From positions 3,720,001 to 3,784,000 of the forward strand of contig NZ_CP101134.1 in assembly GCF_024296865.1 (NCBI RefSeq): 64,000 nucleotides of DNA, read 5' to 3'. Positions within the stretch are counted from its first letter, which is position 1. Each line of letters begins with the position of its first letter. The translations under genes were made by a program, and so were the position numbers. The notes under the pieces were generated by a model. That model was not told where the DNA came from. It worked only from the letters and a program-made list of their open reading frames with translations, and did not search any database. The DNA is from Sphingobacterium sp. LZ7M1. Its GTDB lineage: Bacteria; Bacteroidota; Bacteroidia; Sphingobacteriales; Sphingobacteriaceae. Below, piece by piece: positions 36,337 to 45,445 of this stretch.

Positions 36337-36999
36337 ATGCTGATAAAAGAACGTTATAAGGCTTTTGTTGAATATTTTTCTACCCACAATCCTGACGCAC
36401 AGACAGAACTGAATTATGGCAATCCATTTGAATTGCTCATTGCGGTTATTCTTTCTGCTCAATGTACAGACAAAAGGATAAATCAGGTGACTCCTGCCCT
36501 ATTTGAGCGATATCCCGATCCTGAATCCTTAGCGGCTAGCTCCCCTGATGAAGTGTTCACTTATATCAGATCGGTAAGCTATCCCAACAACAAAGCGAAA
36601 CACTTGGTTGGTATGGCTCAAAAACTCCTCAGTGAATTCCACGGAGAAATTCCGGAGAAGGTCGAAGACTTGGTCAAACTTCCAGGTGTAGGCCGCAAAA
36701 CTGCCAATGTCATTTCTTCTGTGGTATTCCATAACCCAGCCATGGCTGTAGATACACACGTGTTCCGGGTGGCTGATCGAATAGGATTGACCAATAAGGC
36801 AACAACGCCACTGGCTGCAGAAAAACAATTGGTCAAACATTTACCTAAAGATACCATAGCCATGGCACATCATTGGCTAATCTTACATGGTCGATATATA
36901 TGCCTGGCAAGATCCCCTAAATGCGTTATTTGCCCCATCTCCTATTTTTGCAGATATTTTGAACGGAATAAAAAAGCAAAATTAGTCCACAAAGATTAA
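36337..36999 (+). CDS. nth: Endonuclease III
   Basis: Base-excision-repair DNA glycosylase/AP lyase for oxidised pyrimidines. 220 residues. NPFELLIAVILSAQCTDKRIN, the helix-hairpin-helix LPGVGRKTANV with the catalytic Lys, AVDTHVFRVADR with the catalytic Asp, and the [4Fe-4S] ligands CLARSPKCVICPISYFC (spacing C-X6-C-X2-C-X5-C) are all present. I choose the ATG at 36337; the in-frame TTG at 36331 lies inside the -7 box. The recA gene follows 138 nt downstream. Confidence 0.95.
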   Translation: MLIKERYKAFVEYFSTHNPDAQTELNYGNPFELLIAVILSAQCTDKRINQVTPALFERYPDPESLAASSPDEVFTYIRSVSYPNNKAKHLVGMAQKLLSEFHGEIPEKVEDLVKLPGVGRKTANVISSVVFHNPAMAVDTHVFRVADRIGLTNKATTPLAAEKQLVKHLPKDTIAMAHHWLILHGRYICLARSPKCVICPISYFCRYFERNKKAKLVHKD

Positions 37000-37086
37000 A
37001 ACATTCTTCAAAATCTAGCTTAAAACAACAGAAAACTAACATCTTGAACATATCAAAACAAAATAACTAACTTTTTTAGCATTTTA

Positions 37087-37118
37087 TTTGTAGAATTCAA
37101 TATTATAAATTATTTTTG
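37087..37118 (+). promoter_or_regulatory. Promoter of recA
   Basis: TTTG (37087-37090), 20 nt, TATTTTTG (37111-37118): textbook Bacteroidota promoter 19 nt before the ATG. No obvious LexA-type operator overlaps it. Confidence 0.7.
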
Positions 37119-37137
37119 ACAACGTTATACTAAAAAT

Positions 37138-38163
37138 ATGAGCAACTCAGACAAACTAAAAGCCTTACAGCTTACATTAGATAAATTAGAAAAGAACTAC
37201 GGAAAAGGTACCATCATGAAATTAGGTGATACAGCTGTTGAACCTATCGAGGCTATCTCTACAGGTTCCTTAGGCTTAGATATCGCTTTAGGTATTGGTG
37301 GTGTACCAAAAGGACGTATCATCGAGATCTATGGTCCTGAATCTTCTGGTAAGACTACTTTAGCCACTCATATTGTAGCAGAAGCACAGAAAAAAGGTGG
37401 TATCGCAGCAATCATTGATGCGGAACACGCTTTTGATAAATATTATGCCCAAAAGCTTGGGGTTGATATCGAGAACCTTTTAATCTCTCAACCAGACAAT
37501 GGTGAGCAAGCATTAGAGATTGCAGATAACTTGATCCGTTCCGGAGCTATCGACGTTATCGTGATTGACTCCGTTGCAGCTTTGGTTCCTAAAGGCGAGA
37601 TTGAAGGTGAAATGGGTGAATCCAAAATGGGTCTTCAGGCACGTTTAATGTCTCAGGCTTTACGTAAGTTGACCGGTACCATTTCTAAAACCAACTGTTG
37701 TTGTATCTTCATCAACCAATTGCGCGAGAAAATCGGTGTAATGTTTGGTAACCCTGAAACGACTACTGGTGGTAATGCCCTGAAATTCTATGCTTCCGTA
37801 CGTTTAGATATCCGTCGTACTTCACAGATCAAAGATTCTGATGAGGTATCAGGTAACCGCGTAAAAGTGAAGATCGTGAAAAATAAAGTTGCCCCTCCTT
37901 TCCGTATCGCTGAATTTGACATTATGTTTGGTGAAGGTATATCCAAAGTTGGTGAGATCATTGACTTAGGGGTGGAATACGGAATCGTCAAAAAATCTGG
38001 TTCATGGTTCAGCTATGGTGATACGAAATTGGGACAAGGTCGTGATGCAGTGAAAACCTTACTGTTAGACAATCCAGATTTAATGGATGAACTAAAACAC
38101 AAAATCAGAGCTGAAGTAAGTGGTCAAGATCTTGATCAAGCCGCTATCAGGGAAGAAGATTAA
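37138..38163 (+). CDS. recA: Recombinase RecA
   Basis: Central homologous-recombination ATPase. 341 residues. Walker [62 protein letters not shown], loop L2 around [34 protein letters not shown] are standard RecA blocks. No intein or unusual insertion. It has its own strong promoter and terminator. Confidence 0.98.
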   Translation: MSNSDKLKALQLTLDKLEKNYGKGTIMKLGDTAVEPIEAISTGSLGLDIALGIGGVPKGRIIEIYGPESSGKTTLATHIVAEAQKKGGIAAIIDAEHAFDKYYAQKLGVDIENLLISQPDNGEQALEIADNLIRSGAIDVIVIDSVAALVPKGEIEGEMGESKMGLQARLMSQALRKLTGTISKTNCCCIFINQLREKIGVMFGNPETTTGGNALKFYASVRLDIRRTSQIKDSDEVSGNRVKVKIVKNKVAPPFRIAEFDIMFGEGISKVGEIIDLGVEYGIVKKSGSWFSYGDTKLGQGRDAVKTLLLDNPDLMDELKHKIRAEVSGQDLDQAAIREED

Positions 38164-38220
38164 TTAGAATCATTTTTTACAAAACTCCTCTAGGTTTCAA
38201 ATTAATAGGAGGACATATTG

Positions 38221-38252
38221 AAACAGCAACTCAAATGAGCTGCTGTTTTTTT
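38221..38252 (+). terminator. Intrinsic terminator after recA
   Basis: AACAGCA and TGCTGTT arms with an inner CTCA/TGAG pair block and an eight-T run. Confidence 0.85.
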
Positions 38253-38362
38253 ATGGAGAAAAAATCCGCTATTGTAAAATTAGTCCTACATCATCATTTA
38301 CCTATCCAATGCTAGGATGTTTTTTATAAATTTATAGAGACAAAATCTAACCTCAATCTAGC

Positions 38363-39550
38363 ATGAACTTTAATAGAAGAAATTTCCTGAAAGGATTAGG
38401 ATTAATTGGTTTAGGAGCCAGTACCCCTGCCTATGCAGAAAAACTGATCCTTAATCAGAACGAAGCCTTTTCGCTCGCCTGTCCACCCTACTTACAGAAC
38501 CTGAATGCCGAGACTGTAACCATCTGTGCGATATTCAACAAACCATGCCTCGCTTGGGTTGAAGTCCTGGATGCCAAAAACAAAACCGTCAAATCCATTT
38601 ATCAGGTAGAGGACGGAATGCGAAACGCAAATACCGACCTTTTTAAATTCAAGGTAAACCATAAGAACGGTCAGTTGAAATACAAGGTGGTAGGAAAGGA
38701 AATCAGTAAATTCGAACCCTATAAAATTGAATATGCTGGAACCATTCAATCGGAACCTTTTGAGATTACTGTTCCTCTACCGAAACAGGATAGCATACAA
38801 TGTTTGATCCTGAATGACATACATGAGGATAAAGAAAGCTATGCCTTCCTTTTTGATAAGAGTAAATTGGCTAAAAAGGATTTGGTATTCCTAAATGGCG
38901 ACTCCTTCCATTATGTAAGCAACCAAACTGACCTGACCGAAAAACTATTGAAGCCTATTGGAAACAAATTTGCAAGTACCACCCCTTTCCTCATGATACG
39001 AGGTAACCATGAAACTAGAGGAAGCTTCGCCAGAGACTACAAAAAGTATTTTGATTACCCAGAAAACAAGTTTTACCAAGCATTTCGCATGGGGCCAATC
39101 TATTGGATTATTCTGGACAGTGGTGAGGATAAACCTGACGACCATGAAGTATATGCCGGCACCGTGGATTACGACAATTACCGACTGGAGCAAAAGGCAT
39201 GGTTATCCAAGGTGCTGCAATCTAAGGAACGTAAGGAAGCGAAACATACCCTTGTCGTAACCCACATCCCCTTCCATCATTCGGATGATTGGCATGGAAC
39301 CAAGCATAACTTTGAATGTTTCCACAGCATATTGAATGATAATAAGGTTGATGCCGTAATTTCAGGACATACACATAAATACAGTTTCCATCCACCCGAT
39401 AATTCCCATAATTATTATGTGATAATTGGCGGTGGTCCAAAAGCAGGAAATAGAACCTATGTGGACATCACAGCCCAAGGTAAAGCCCTTCAGGTCTCCT
39501 TGAACCTTGATGATGGAAGCACCATCAATAGATTTTCAAAAAATGGATGA
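38363..39550 (+). CDS. Metallophosphoesterase with a Tat-type signal
   Basis: 395 residues. The N-terminus NRRNFLKGLGLIGLG is a twin-arginine signal, so the folded enzyme would be exported by Tat. A small beta-domain (about 35-135) like that in front of purple acid phosphatases is followed by the calcineurin-like phosphoesterase core: NDIHEDKE, LNGDSFHY, IRGNHETRG, VVTHIPFHH and ISGHTHKYSFH, which supply the two-metal ligands. Likely a periplasmic phosphatase or phosphodiesterase; substrate unknown. Single-gene unit. Confidence 0.88.
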   Translation: MNFNRRNFLKGLGLIGLGASTPAYAEKLILNQNEAFSLACPPYLQNLNAETVTICAIFNKPCLAWVEVLDAKNKTVKSIYQVEDGMRNANTDLFKFKVNHKNGQLKYKVVGKEISKFEPYKIEYAGTIQSEPFEITVPLPKQDSIQCLILNDIHEDKESYAFLFDKSKLAKKDLVFLNGDSFHYVSNQTDLTEKLLKPIGNKFASTTPFLMIRGNHETRGSFARDYKKYFDYPENKFYQAFRMGPIYWIILDSGEDKPDDHEVYAGTVDYDNYRLEQKAWLSKVLQSKERKEAKHTLVVTHIPFHHSDDWHGTKHNFECFHSILNDNKVDAVISGHTHKYSFHPPDNSHNYYVIIGGGPKAGNRTYVDITAQGKALQVSLNLDDGSTINRFSKNG

Positions 39551-39578
39551 GCTCTTTTGAGCTAGCTATCAAATAAAA

Positions 39579-39624
39579 AATCCCAGATTGGAGAACAGCT
39601 AAAGGCCATCTCCAATCTGGGATT
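39579..39624. terminator. Terminator between metallophosphoesterase and ABC genes
   Basis: 16-bp perfect stem (arms 39579-39594 and 39609-39624; AATCCCAGATTGGAGA) with a 14-nt loop and an A-rich flank upstream, located between convergent genes. Confidence 0.82.
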
Positions 39625-39673
39625 CTTACTTATTTTCAGTTAAGCCATAAAATGGGCTTAGCCATGAAGCTTT

Positions 39674-40372
39674 TTATTCAACAGCAAAGAATGAATTCAA
39701 CTCTGCCAATGTTTCTTCCGTTTTGACACCATCCTTAACGATCAACCCCATACTCAAAGCAATGATCCGATCTGCGGTTTCAACGGTATGGGAAAGGTCA
39801 TGACTGGAAATCAAAAGAGTTACATCCTTATTTTCCCTTATTTTAGCAATCAGCTTTTTCAACCTAAATTGTGTAGTTGGATCTAGGTTTGCAAAGGGTT
39901 CATCCAAAATAATCAATTCAGGATTTCCAATGAGTGTCCCGACGATACCAACCTTTTTTTGGTTTCCCTTAGAAAGGTCACGCACATAGACCTTCTTATT
40001 CAAAACTTCACCATTAAAAAACTCTCCATACTCCGCTAAAAGCTTATCTACATCACTTTTGTTCATTCCTCGTAACTCACCTAGAAAATAGAAATATTCC
40101 TCGGGAGTTAGGTATCCAATCAGGAAGCTATCATCAATAAAAGCCGTGGTAAATTTCTTCCAACCGTCTTGTCCATGGACTGGTATATCATTCAACAATA
40201 TCTCGCCTGAATCAGGTTGGATCAGATCCAAAATCAAACTAAACAGAGTTGTTTTCCCAGCTCCATTGTTTCCGACCAACCCTATGCTCTCCCCTTTTCC
40301 AATATGTAAACTCGGGATATTCAAAACCCGAATTCCATTATAGCTTTTTATTATATCCTTTATCTCAATCAT
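39674..40372 (-). CDS. ABC transporter ATP-binding protein
   Basis: 232-residue ABC ATPase. Walker A GLVGNNGAGKTTLF, signature LSKGNQKKVG, Walker B LIILDEPFANLD, and SSHDLSHTVETADRI. The class is that of single-domain exporter or ABC-2-type ATPases. It follows the membrane protein gene by 24 nt, forming a two-gene exporter unit; transported substrate unknown. Confidence 0.92.
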   Translation of the reverse strand: MIEIKDIIKSYNGIRVLNIPSLHIGKGESIGLVGNNGAGKTTLFSLILDLIQPDSGEILLNDIPVHGQDGWKKFTTAFIDDSFLIGYLTPEEYFYFLGELRGMNKSDVDKLLAEYGEFFNGEVLNKKVYVRDLSKGNQKKVGIVGTLIGNPELIILDEPFANLDPTTQFRLKKLIAKIRENKDVTLLISSHDLSHTVETADRIIALSMGLIVKDGVKTEETLAELNSFFAVE

Positions 40373-40396
40373 TTATTTTCAATTCAATATCTACAG

Positions 40397-41875
40397 TTAA
40401 TTATTAACCTCCTTAAACCCAATCAATATCTTGTATTTATTCTCTTGATATTTCTTAGCGATCCTATTTAATATTTCATTCCGCAAAGCAACTCCAATTA
40501 AGCCAATGACAATGAGCGTAATATTAGCTATGTTGATTCCTCCCGCATAATAGGCAATTGCCCAAATGATAATTGGGGCAATCAATAATGGAATACCAAC
40601 TAACCATTGAGCTGCACCTGTACCTTGATAGTTAAAGATATTTCCATTGTCCAGATCGATCCTTTTCTTGTTCATACTTCCGAAATAAAGGATAACAGGA
40701 ACATTGACCCCTAAATTATAGACCGCACAAGCTATATTTACCCAAACAACCACCCATCCAAAGTAAAAGTATCCTGTACTCAACACGGTCATGATCGCAA
40801 TGGAAATATACATCAGCATCGCTTTGGATTCCAAATATAATTTGATAGGCATATTTTGAGTCATAAGCATCGCATAGTAGGTACTATCCCAAGCTGGAAC
40901 AAATTGGCCAAAATTGATCACAAATATTCCGGTAATAAAAACCCCAACAAAAACTAATGCAGTTGGGTTTCCCTCTCGCTGTGGGTAAAAGAACAAGCCA
41001 TAAAACAAAAATACCAAACAACCAAAAATAACGGCCCTTGCTCTTTTTGACCTCCAGATCAACTTCATGTCCAGCTGAAGGAATGGAGCCAATTCTCCAA
41101 AACGATTCGTCCAGGAGAGATCATAATTTTTGACAACTGTCCTTTCTGTCTGTAGATAAGCATCCAAAAACATGTTCTCTTTCACATTAAAATACAACAG
41201 AAAATAACTCAAAATAGCCAAGACAACAGCAACCAAACATAATAGTGGATAAGTCAGGACAAGATCAAAAAATTGACCAAACAGTCCTGAAACAGAGAAT
41301 ATACTGTAGTGATCCAAACAAAATATGACCACTAGAAGCGCCATTATGGGCAGCGTTTTCAAAAGACCATTTTTGAAATTTTGTTGAATGTAAAGATTCA
41401 GGTAGTTCACAACAAATTCAAAACCCACGACCGCAATGCACCATGAAAACAGTTGAAAATTCGTTAAATCAGTTACTCTTGCGGTAATGATCAGATAGGG
41501 AACAACAACAGCCAACAGCATCCAATTCCAAAACGAATTGGAGGATTTTAACAGGGTATAATTGACGATGTTACTCCGCGGTATATTCAGGATCAATAAA
41601 GGCTTGACATTTTGAATGGGCAACTTTTGCATCATCATCCGCATCAAAAAGCTCAAAAAGACCCAATACAATAGAAATTTCCCCACAAAATGTATAGGTT
41701 CCTGATTTGGAAACAATTCAATGATCAAGAAATGCAAACTAACCCCAAAGGTCACTGCAGATCCCAAAAAATAAAGGCCAAGTAAGCCCAAAATTATTCT
41801 AACGGACAAACTTCTCCCCAGATCAGCCGACCTGAAAAAAGATCTCCATTCCAATAAAAACAATCTTTTAAACAT
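40397..41875 (-). CDS. DUF5687-type ABC permease
   Basis: 492-residue polytopic membrane protein with roughly ten or more hydrophobic segments, beginning MFKRLFLLEWRSFFRSADLG and with a C-terminal KKYQENKYKILIGF tail. It matches my memory of the Bacteroidota DUF5687 family, found next to ABC ATPases as here. Presumed permease partner of the downstream ATPase. What it moves is not known. Confidence 0.85.
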   Translation of the reverse strand: MFKRLFLLEWRSFFRSADLGRSLSVRIILGLLGLYFLGSAVTFGVSLHFLIIELFPNQEPIHFVGKFLLYWVFLSFLMRMMMQKLPIQNVKPLLILNIPRSNIVNYTLLKSSNSFWNWMLLAVVVPYLIITARVTDLTNFQLFSWCIAVVGFEFVVNYLNLYIQQNFKNGLLKTLPIMALLVVIFCLDHYSIFSVSGLFGQFFDLVLTYPLLCLVAVVLAILSYFLLYFNVKENMFLDAYLQTERTVVKNYDLSWTNRFGELAPFLQLDMKLIWRSKRARAVIFGCLVFLFYGLFFYPQREGNPTALVFVGVFITGIFVINFGQFVPAWDSTYYAMLMTQNMPIKLYLESKAMLMYISIAIMTVLSTGYFYFGWVVVWVNIACAVYNLGVNVPVILYFGSMNKKRIDLDNGNIFNYQGTGAAQWLVGIPLLIAPIIIWAIAYYAGGINIANITLIVIGLIGVALRNEILNRIAKKYQENKYKILIGFKEVNN

Positions 41876-42017
41876 ATTCGCAGCTCTAATTGATGATCAG
41901 TTTAATAATGGTAACACCACCGTTAGTATTGCAGTGATTTTCTGTATCAAAATAAGAAAATTTAGGGAATGATAGAAAAATAATTGAAGTAGATTGGAGG
42001 GGTTCTGGAGATGGTTT

Positions 42018-42150
42018 GAACCAGGATGCCAAGGATGAGAGGATCGACCAAGATTATGGCAAGAACCAGGATTCATGGGATTGGAGGATGGACCAAGACC
42101 AGGATATGAACCAGGATGCCAAGGATGAGAGGACCGACCAAGATCGTAAC
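42018..42150. repeat. 45-bp tandem repeat, about three copies
   Basis: Units beginning GAACCAGGAT at 42018, 42063 and 42108, exact 45-bp spacing; units 1 and 3 are nearly identical and unit 2 has diverged. Because 45 is a multiple of three, open frames run through on both strands, but they lack a start context, signal or family resemblance; I consider the tract non-coding. Confidence 0.75.
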
Positions 42151-42169
42151 TCATGTCCACTTAAAGGGT

Positions 42170-42380
42170 TTCCAATTTTCGTAGGCGTACAGCTCGTCAG
42201 TCTTCGATTGACTATGACAGAACTTTTTGTTGGAGAGCCGTACAGATTCTTCACTGATCATTCAAAATCGGATGTATCCACAAAAGGGATTCAGAGCGCC
42301 GCGAAGAATCTATTTTTTTATTTTTTTTCGGATTTGGTCATTCCGAAATCGTAAGATGAGGAAACTATTTTTTATTAAGC
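42170..42380 (+). repeat. Interspersed repeat module A, copy 1
   Basis: Shares GTACAGATTCTTCACTGATC, CTTCGATTGA, GAAGAATCTATTTTTTT and ATCGTAAGATGAGGAA with the other copies at 45880-46080 (same strand) and 56400-56600 (opposite strand). Contains short complementary blocks around AGATTC and GAATC. Non-coding. Confidence 0.7.
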
Positions 42381-42404
42381 TCGCCCAATAAAGAGGATTT
42401 TTAG

Positions 42405-42805
42405 AAAAATATTTCACCCACGCTGTGGGTTCCCAAATTTACAAACATCAATCCTTCCGCAGGAAGTCCTTTAGCCCCTGGCTCATTTCCAATGGCGGAA
42501 AAAGGGAAAGAATGCCGTGGCCCTGCGCGGTGGGATTGGGCTTGGATGCTTTCAAGAAATTCTCCCATCTTAAGGGAGAATTTAGAAGAACGGCATCCTC
42601 GACATCAAGGCATTCTTTTCATGTGCGATGAATGGTGCGAAAAGCCATCTTAAATGAGCCGAAGCCTTTTGGTTACTTTTGGGCTTCAAAAGTAATGAAG
42701 ATAATTGGTATCCCTGAGCTCCTTCGTCTGTTTGTTCACTTTTGCGCTCCAAAAGTAACGAAGAATCTAAAGTTTGTTTTCTTTCTTAAATAAATGACAT
42801 TGCCC
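42405..42805 (+). repeat. Interspersed structured repeat module B, copy 1
   Basis: Non-coding string of hairpins: ACCCAC/GTGGGT (42416-42430), CTTCC/GGAAG (42454-42466), an outer stem pairing 42505-42516 with 42609-42620, inside it a 10-bp stem 42557-42566 with 42574-42583 (7-nt loop), and the GTTACTTTTG palindrome (42672-42696), followed by a second degenerate copy of that palindrome. Homologous to 56695-57145. Confidence 0.75.
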
Positions 42806-42862
42806 GCTAGGGGTTGTATTTTGGAATGTAGCTTCGACAGTTATCGGAACCGAAGGGCAGCA

Positions 42863-42895
42863 CAAAAAAAAGGAGCCACCTTTTCAGATAGCTCC
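42863..42895 (-). terminator. Intrinsic terminator after pruA
   Basis: On the minus strand GGAGCTA, 10-nt loop, TGGCTCC followed by a nine-T run, 22 nt after the pruA stop codon. Confidence 0.82.
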
Positions 42896-42917
42896 CATGA
42901 CTTATTTTAATAATATT

Positions 42918-44555
42918 CTATAATTCCTCAGATAAGAAAGGATAACGGTAATCCACATCTGGATTAAAGGTTTCCTTAATCGTTCTAGGAGATACCCAAC
43001 GCAATAGGTTGATCATAGATCCTGCCTTGTCATTGGTACCTGAACCTCTTGCACCACCAAATGGCTGTTGTCCAACCACGGCACCTGTACATTTATCATT
43101 GATATAGAAGTTACCAGCTGCATTACGTAAATAATGAGTTGCTTCTTCAATTGCATAACGGTCTTGAGAGATGATAGAACCCGTCAATGCATAGATTGAA
43201 GTGGTATCAACCAATTTCAAGGTTTCAGCCCATTTCTTATCGTCATAAACATAAATTGTCAATACTGGACCGAACAATTCTTCTGACATCGTTTCGTAAT
43301 CAGCTTTCTCAGCAACGATAACCGTTGGGTTAATGAAGTAACCTTTAGATTTATCGTATTCACCACCGATTACAACCTCTGCATCTTTAGACTCTTTGGC
43401 TCTATCGATATATTTTGTGATCTTATCGAAAGCCTTCTCATCAATAACCGCATTGATAAAGTTGCTGAAATCTTCCGTTCCACCAATTTTGAAGGTTTTG
43501 ATGTCACGCTCCATTTTTTCTTTAAGCTCCTTCCAAAGAGATTTAGGAACGTAAGCACGTGATGCAGCTGAACATTTCTGTCCTTGGAATTCAAATGCGC
43601 CACGTACCAATGCTGTATTCAATACATCTAAATCAGCAGATGGGTGAGCTAAGATAAAGTCCTTACCACCAGTTTCACCTACGATACGTGGGTATGTTTT
43701 GTAAAGGTGGATATTCTCACCAATTGTTTTCCAGATATCTTGGAATACACCGGTTGAACCTGTAAAGTGTATACCAGCGAAATCAGGGTGTTTGAAGATC
43801 ACATCACCAGCATCAGGTCCTGATACATAAACCAAGTTGATCACACCTGCAGGTACACCAGCTTCTCTGAAGATCTCCATCAACACATTCGCTGAATAGA
43901 TCTGTGTGTTTGCTGGTTTCCAAACCACCACATTACCCATCATCGCAGCACTTGTAGGTAAATTACCTGCAATAGCTGTAAAGTTGAACGGAGTCAATGC
44001 AAACACGAATCCTTCAAGAGGACGTTGCTCTACTCTGTTCCATACATTTTTAGGGTTGATTGGAGGTTGTTGTTGGTAGATTTCGCTCATGTACTTCACG
44101 TTGAAGCGCAAGAAATCTGCAATCTCACATGCTGAATCAATTTCTGCTTGGTACGGGTTCTTAGACTGACCTAGCATGGTTGCAGCATTCAATTTATAGC
44201 GATATTTTGTAGAGATCAACTCTGCAGCTTTCAAGAAAATCGCAGCTCTTTGTTCCCATGGAAGATTTTCCCAATCGTTTTTAGCAGCTAAGGCAGCATC
44301 GATCGCTTCCTTGACATTCTCTTTAGTACCTTGATTAAAATAACCTAGCACATGTTTGTGATCATGTGGTGGTGTGATTTTTACTTTCTTACTGGTGCGA
44401 ACTTCTTCGCCTCCAATGTACATCGGGATATCTATTTCTGTTGCTCTTGCAGCAGCAATAGCTTCTTTTAATAAACTTCTTTCTTTAGTCCCAGGAGCGT
44501 ATGAGTAAACGGGCTCATTCGTTGGCGTAGGAACTGTAAAAAAACCTTTCAACAT
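42918..44555 (-). CDS. pruA: Delta-1-pyrroline-5-carboxylate dehydrogenase
   Basis: NAD-dependent oxidation of glutamate semialdehyde to glutamate, second step of proline catabolism. 545 residues, aldehyde-dehydrogenase superfamily. FNFTAIAGNLPTSAAMMGN, FTGSTGVFQDIW, the catalytic Glu in RIVGETGGKDF, the nucleophile Cys in FEFQGQKCSAASRAYVP, and QPFGGARGSGTNDKAG match the monofunctional P5CDH type. No proline dehydrogenase adjoins it. A leader with a perfect palindrome precedes it. Confidence 0.96.
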   Translation of the reverse strand: MLKGFFTVPTPTNEPVYSYAPGTKERSLLKEAIAAARATEIDIPMYIGGEEVRTSKKVKITPPHDHKHVLGYFNQGTKENVKEAIDAALAAKNDWENLPWEQRAAIFLKAAELISTKYRYKLNAATMLGQSKNPYQAEIDSACEIADFLRFNVKYMSEIYQQQPPINPKNVWNRVEQRPLEGFVFALTPFNFTAIAGNLPTSAAMMGNVVVWKPANTQIYSANVLMEIFREAGVPAGVINLVYVSGPDAGDVIFKHPDFAGIHFTGSTGVFQDIWKTIGENIHLYKTYPRIVGETGGKDFILAHPSADLDVLNTALVRGAFEFQGQKCSAASRAYVPKSLWKELKEKMERDIKTFKIGGTEDFSNFINAVIDEKAFDKITKYIDRAKESKDAEVVIGGEYDKSKGYFINPTVIVAEKADYETMSEELFGPVLTIYVYDDKKWAETLKLVDTTSIYALTGSIISQDRYAIEEATHYLRNAAGNFYINDKCTGAVVGQQPFGGARGSGTNDKAGSMINLLRWVSPRTIKETFNPDVDYRYPFLSEEL

Positions 44556-44597
44556 AATTAAAAATTATTTTTTTGATTCATAAAAATACTCAAAACC

Positions 44598-44614
44598 GGA
44601 CGGACGATCCGTCC
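44598..44614 (-). promoter_or_regulatory. Palindrome in the pruA leader, possible operator
   Basis: GGACGGA, CGA, TCCGTCC: a perfect 7-bp inverted repeat about 45 nt upstream of the pruA start codon, in an otherwise AT-rich leader. Could be a regulator binding site or an RNA hairpin; no T run follows, so it is not a terminator. Confidence 0.45.
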
Positions 44615-44768
44615 AAAAAATTCCAATAAGATCAATAGAACGATAAATTTCCCCCTCTAAGATTTCCATCAGAATTCTTCTTACGAAGATACTCAATTGA
44701 GAAACGGAATGAACAACATATCTGAACCGATAATAAACATATTTTGTCCATTTTTATTTACTTCTAAT

Positions 44769-44776
44769 CAAAGATA
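44769..44776 (-). promoter_or_regulatory. -7 promoter box, probably of pruA
   Basis: Minus strand TATCTTTG, an exact TAnnTTTG match about 215 nt upstream of the pruA ATG; it would place the palindrome inside the transcribed leader. Confidence 0.4.
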
Positions 44777-44819
44777 CAAAATAAATGTTTACTTAAATTA
44801 ACCCATATAGGCATTAAAA

Positions 44820-45050
44820 CACCCCAAACAGCATCATTTTAAGCATATTAGGACCATGAGGCAAAGATTTTATCCTAATGATAAACAACTTCGCTTTCAT
44901 TAGCTGATTGATCTCTTCATTTGCTCGATTAACAATTATCTAATTCTTTTGTTCAGCTCGTTAAAAAATTTAACATAACTAGAACAAAATGGGTTTAGAA
45001 ATAATAAATAGACAGTGTTAATATTTCATTTCCATAAAAACCATAAACTC
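44820..45050. other. Gene-free AT-rich stretch
   Basis: Between the pruA promoter region and the long-range inverted repeat. No ORF with coding character, no hairpin of note and no match to the repeat modules. Confidence 0.5.
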
Positions 45051-45055
45051 TGGTT

Positions 45056-45165
45056 TCATTCGAGACATATTCGAGAATCATTCGAAGGACAATGCAGAAT
45101 GCTCCGAATATTCTTGGATAATTAAATTAAACATTTTGCGATTTTTCGGAATGTGTCTCGAATGA
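45056..45165. repeat. Long-range inverted repeat
   Basis: Arms 45056-45072 (TCATTCGAGACATATTC) and 45149-45165 are reverse complements over 17 positions with one G-U type mismatch, around a 76-nt interior that also holds shorter CGAAT/ATTCG repeats. No gene. Unrelated in sequence to the other inverted-repeat elements. Confidence 0.55.
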
Positions 45166-45324
45166 GGTCAAGTCCTCCTCAGAATAAAAAATTTGGACTA
45201 AATTTATTCGGAGTTGATGACAGCTTGTTGGCAATGAAATAAATTGGCTCTTTTATTTCTAAATATAGAACCACATCGGGGTTCCATTATTTTAGCTGGC
45301 ATGTCACGTTAGCTTGGAATTAAT

Positions 45325-45362
45325 GCAAAAAGGATGTTCGATTAATCGAACATCCTTTTTGC
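45325..45362. terminator. Isolated 38-bp perfect palindrome, terminator-like
   Basis: A perfect palindrome (left half GCAAAAAGGATGTTCGATT) with A-run and T-run inside its arms, as in a bidirectional intrinsic terminator. No gene lies within several hundred nt on either side, so it may end an unrecognised small RNA or be a relic. Confidence 0.6.
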
Positions 45363-45445
45363 GCGGCCCCTATATTGTTCAATATCATTTCTAAAATAAT
45401 ACTGCCCTTCTAGGGCAGTATGTCGTAAAAAAATAATCTTTTCCG

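Noticed and set aside
42016..42354. Open frame of 112 codons rich in Asn, Gln and Asp, and a Pro/His/Ser-rich frame on the other strand
   Set aside because: Both arise from the 45-bp tandem repeat and run into interspersed module A; no signal, domain or promoter.
44598..44614. Terminator in the pruA leader
   Set aside because: The hairpin is GC-rich but is not followed by a T run on either strand at the expected place.
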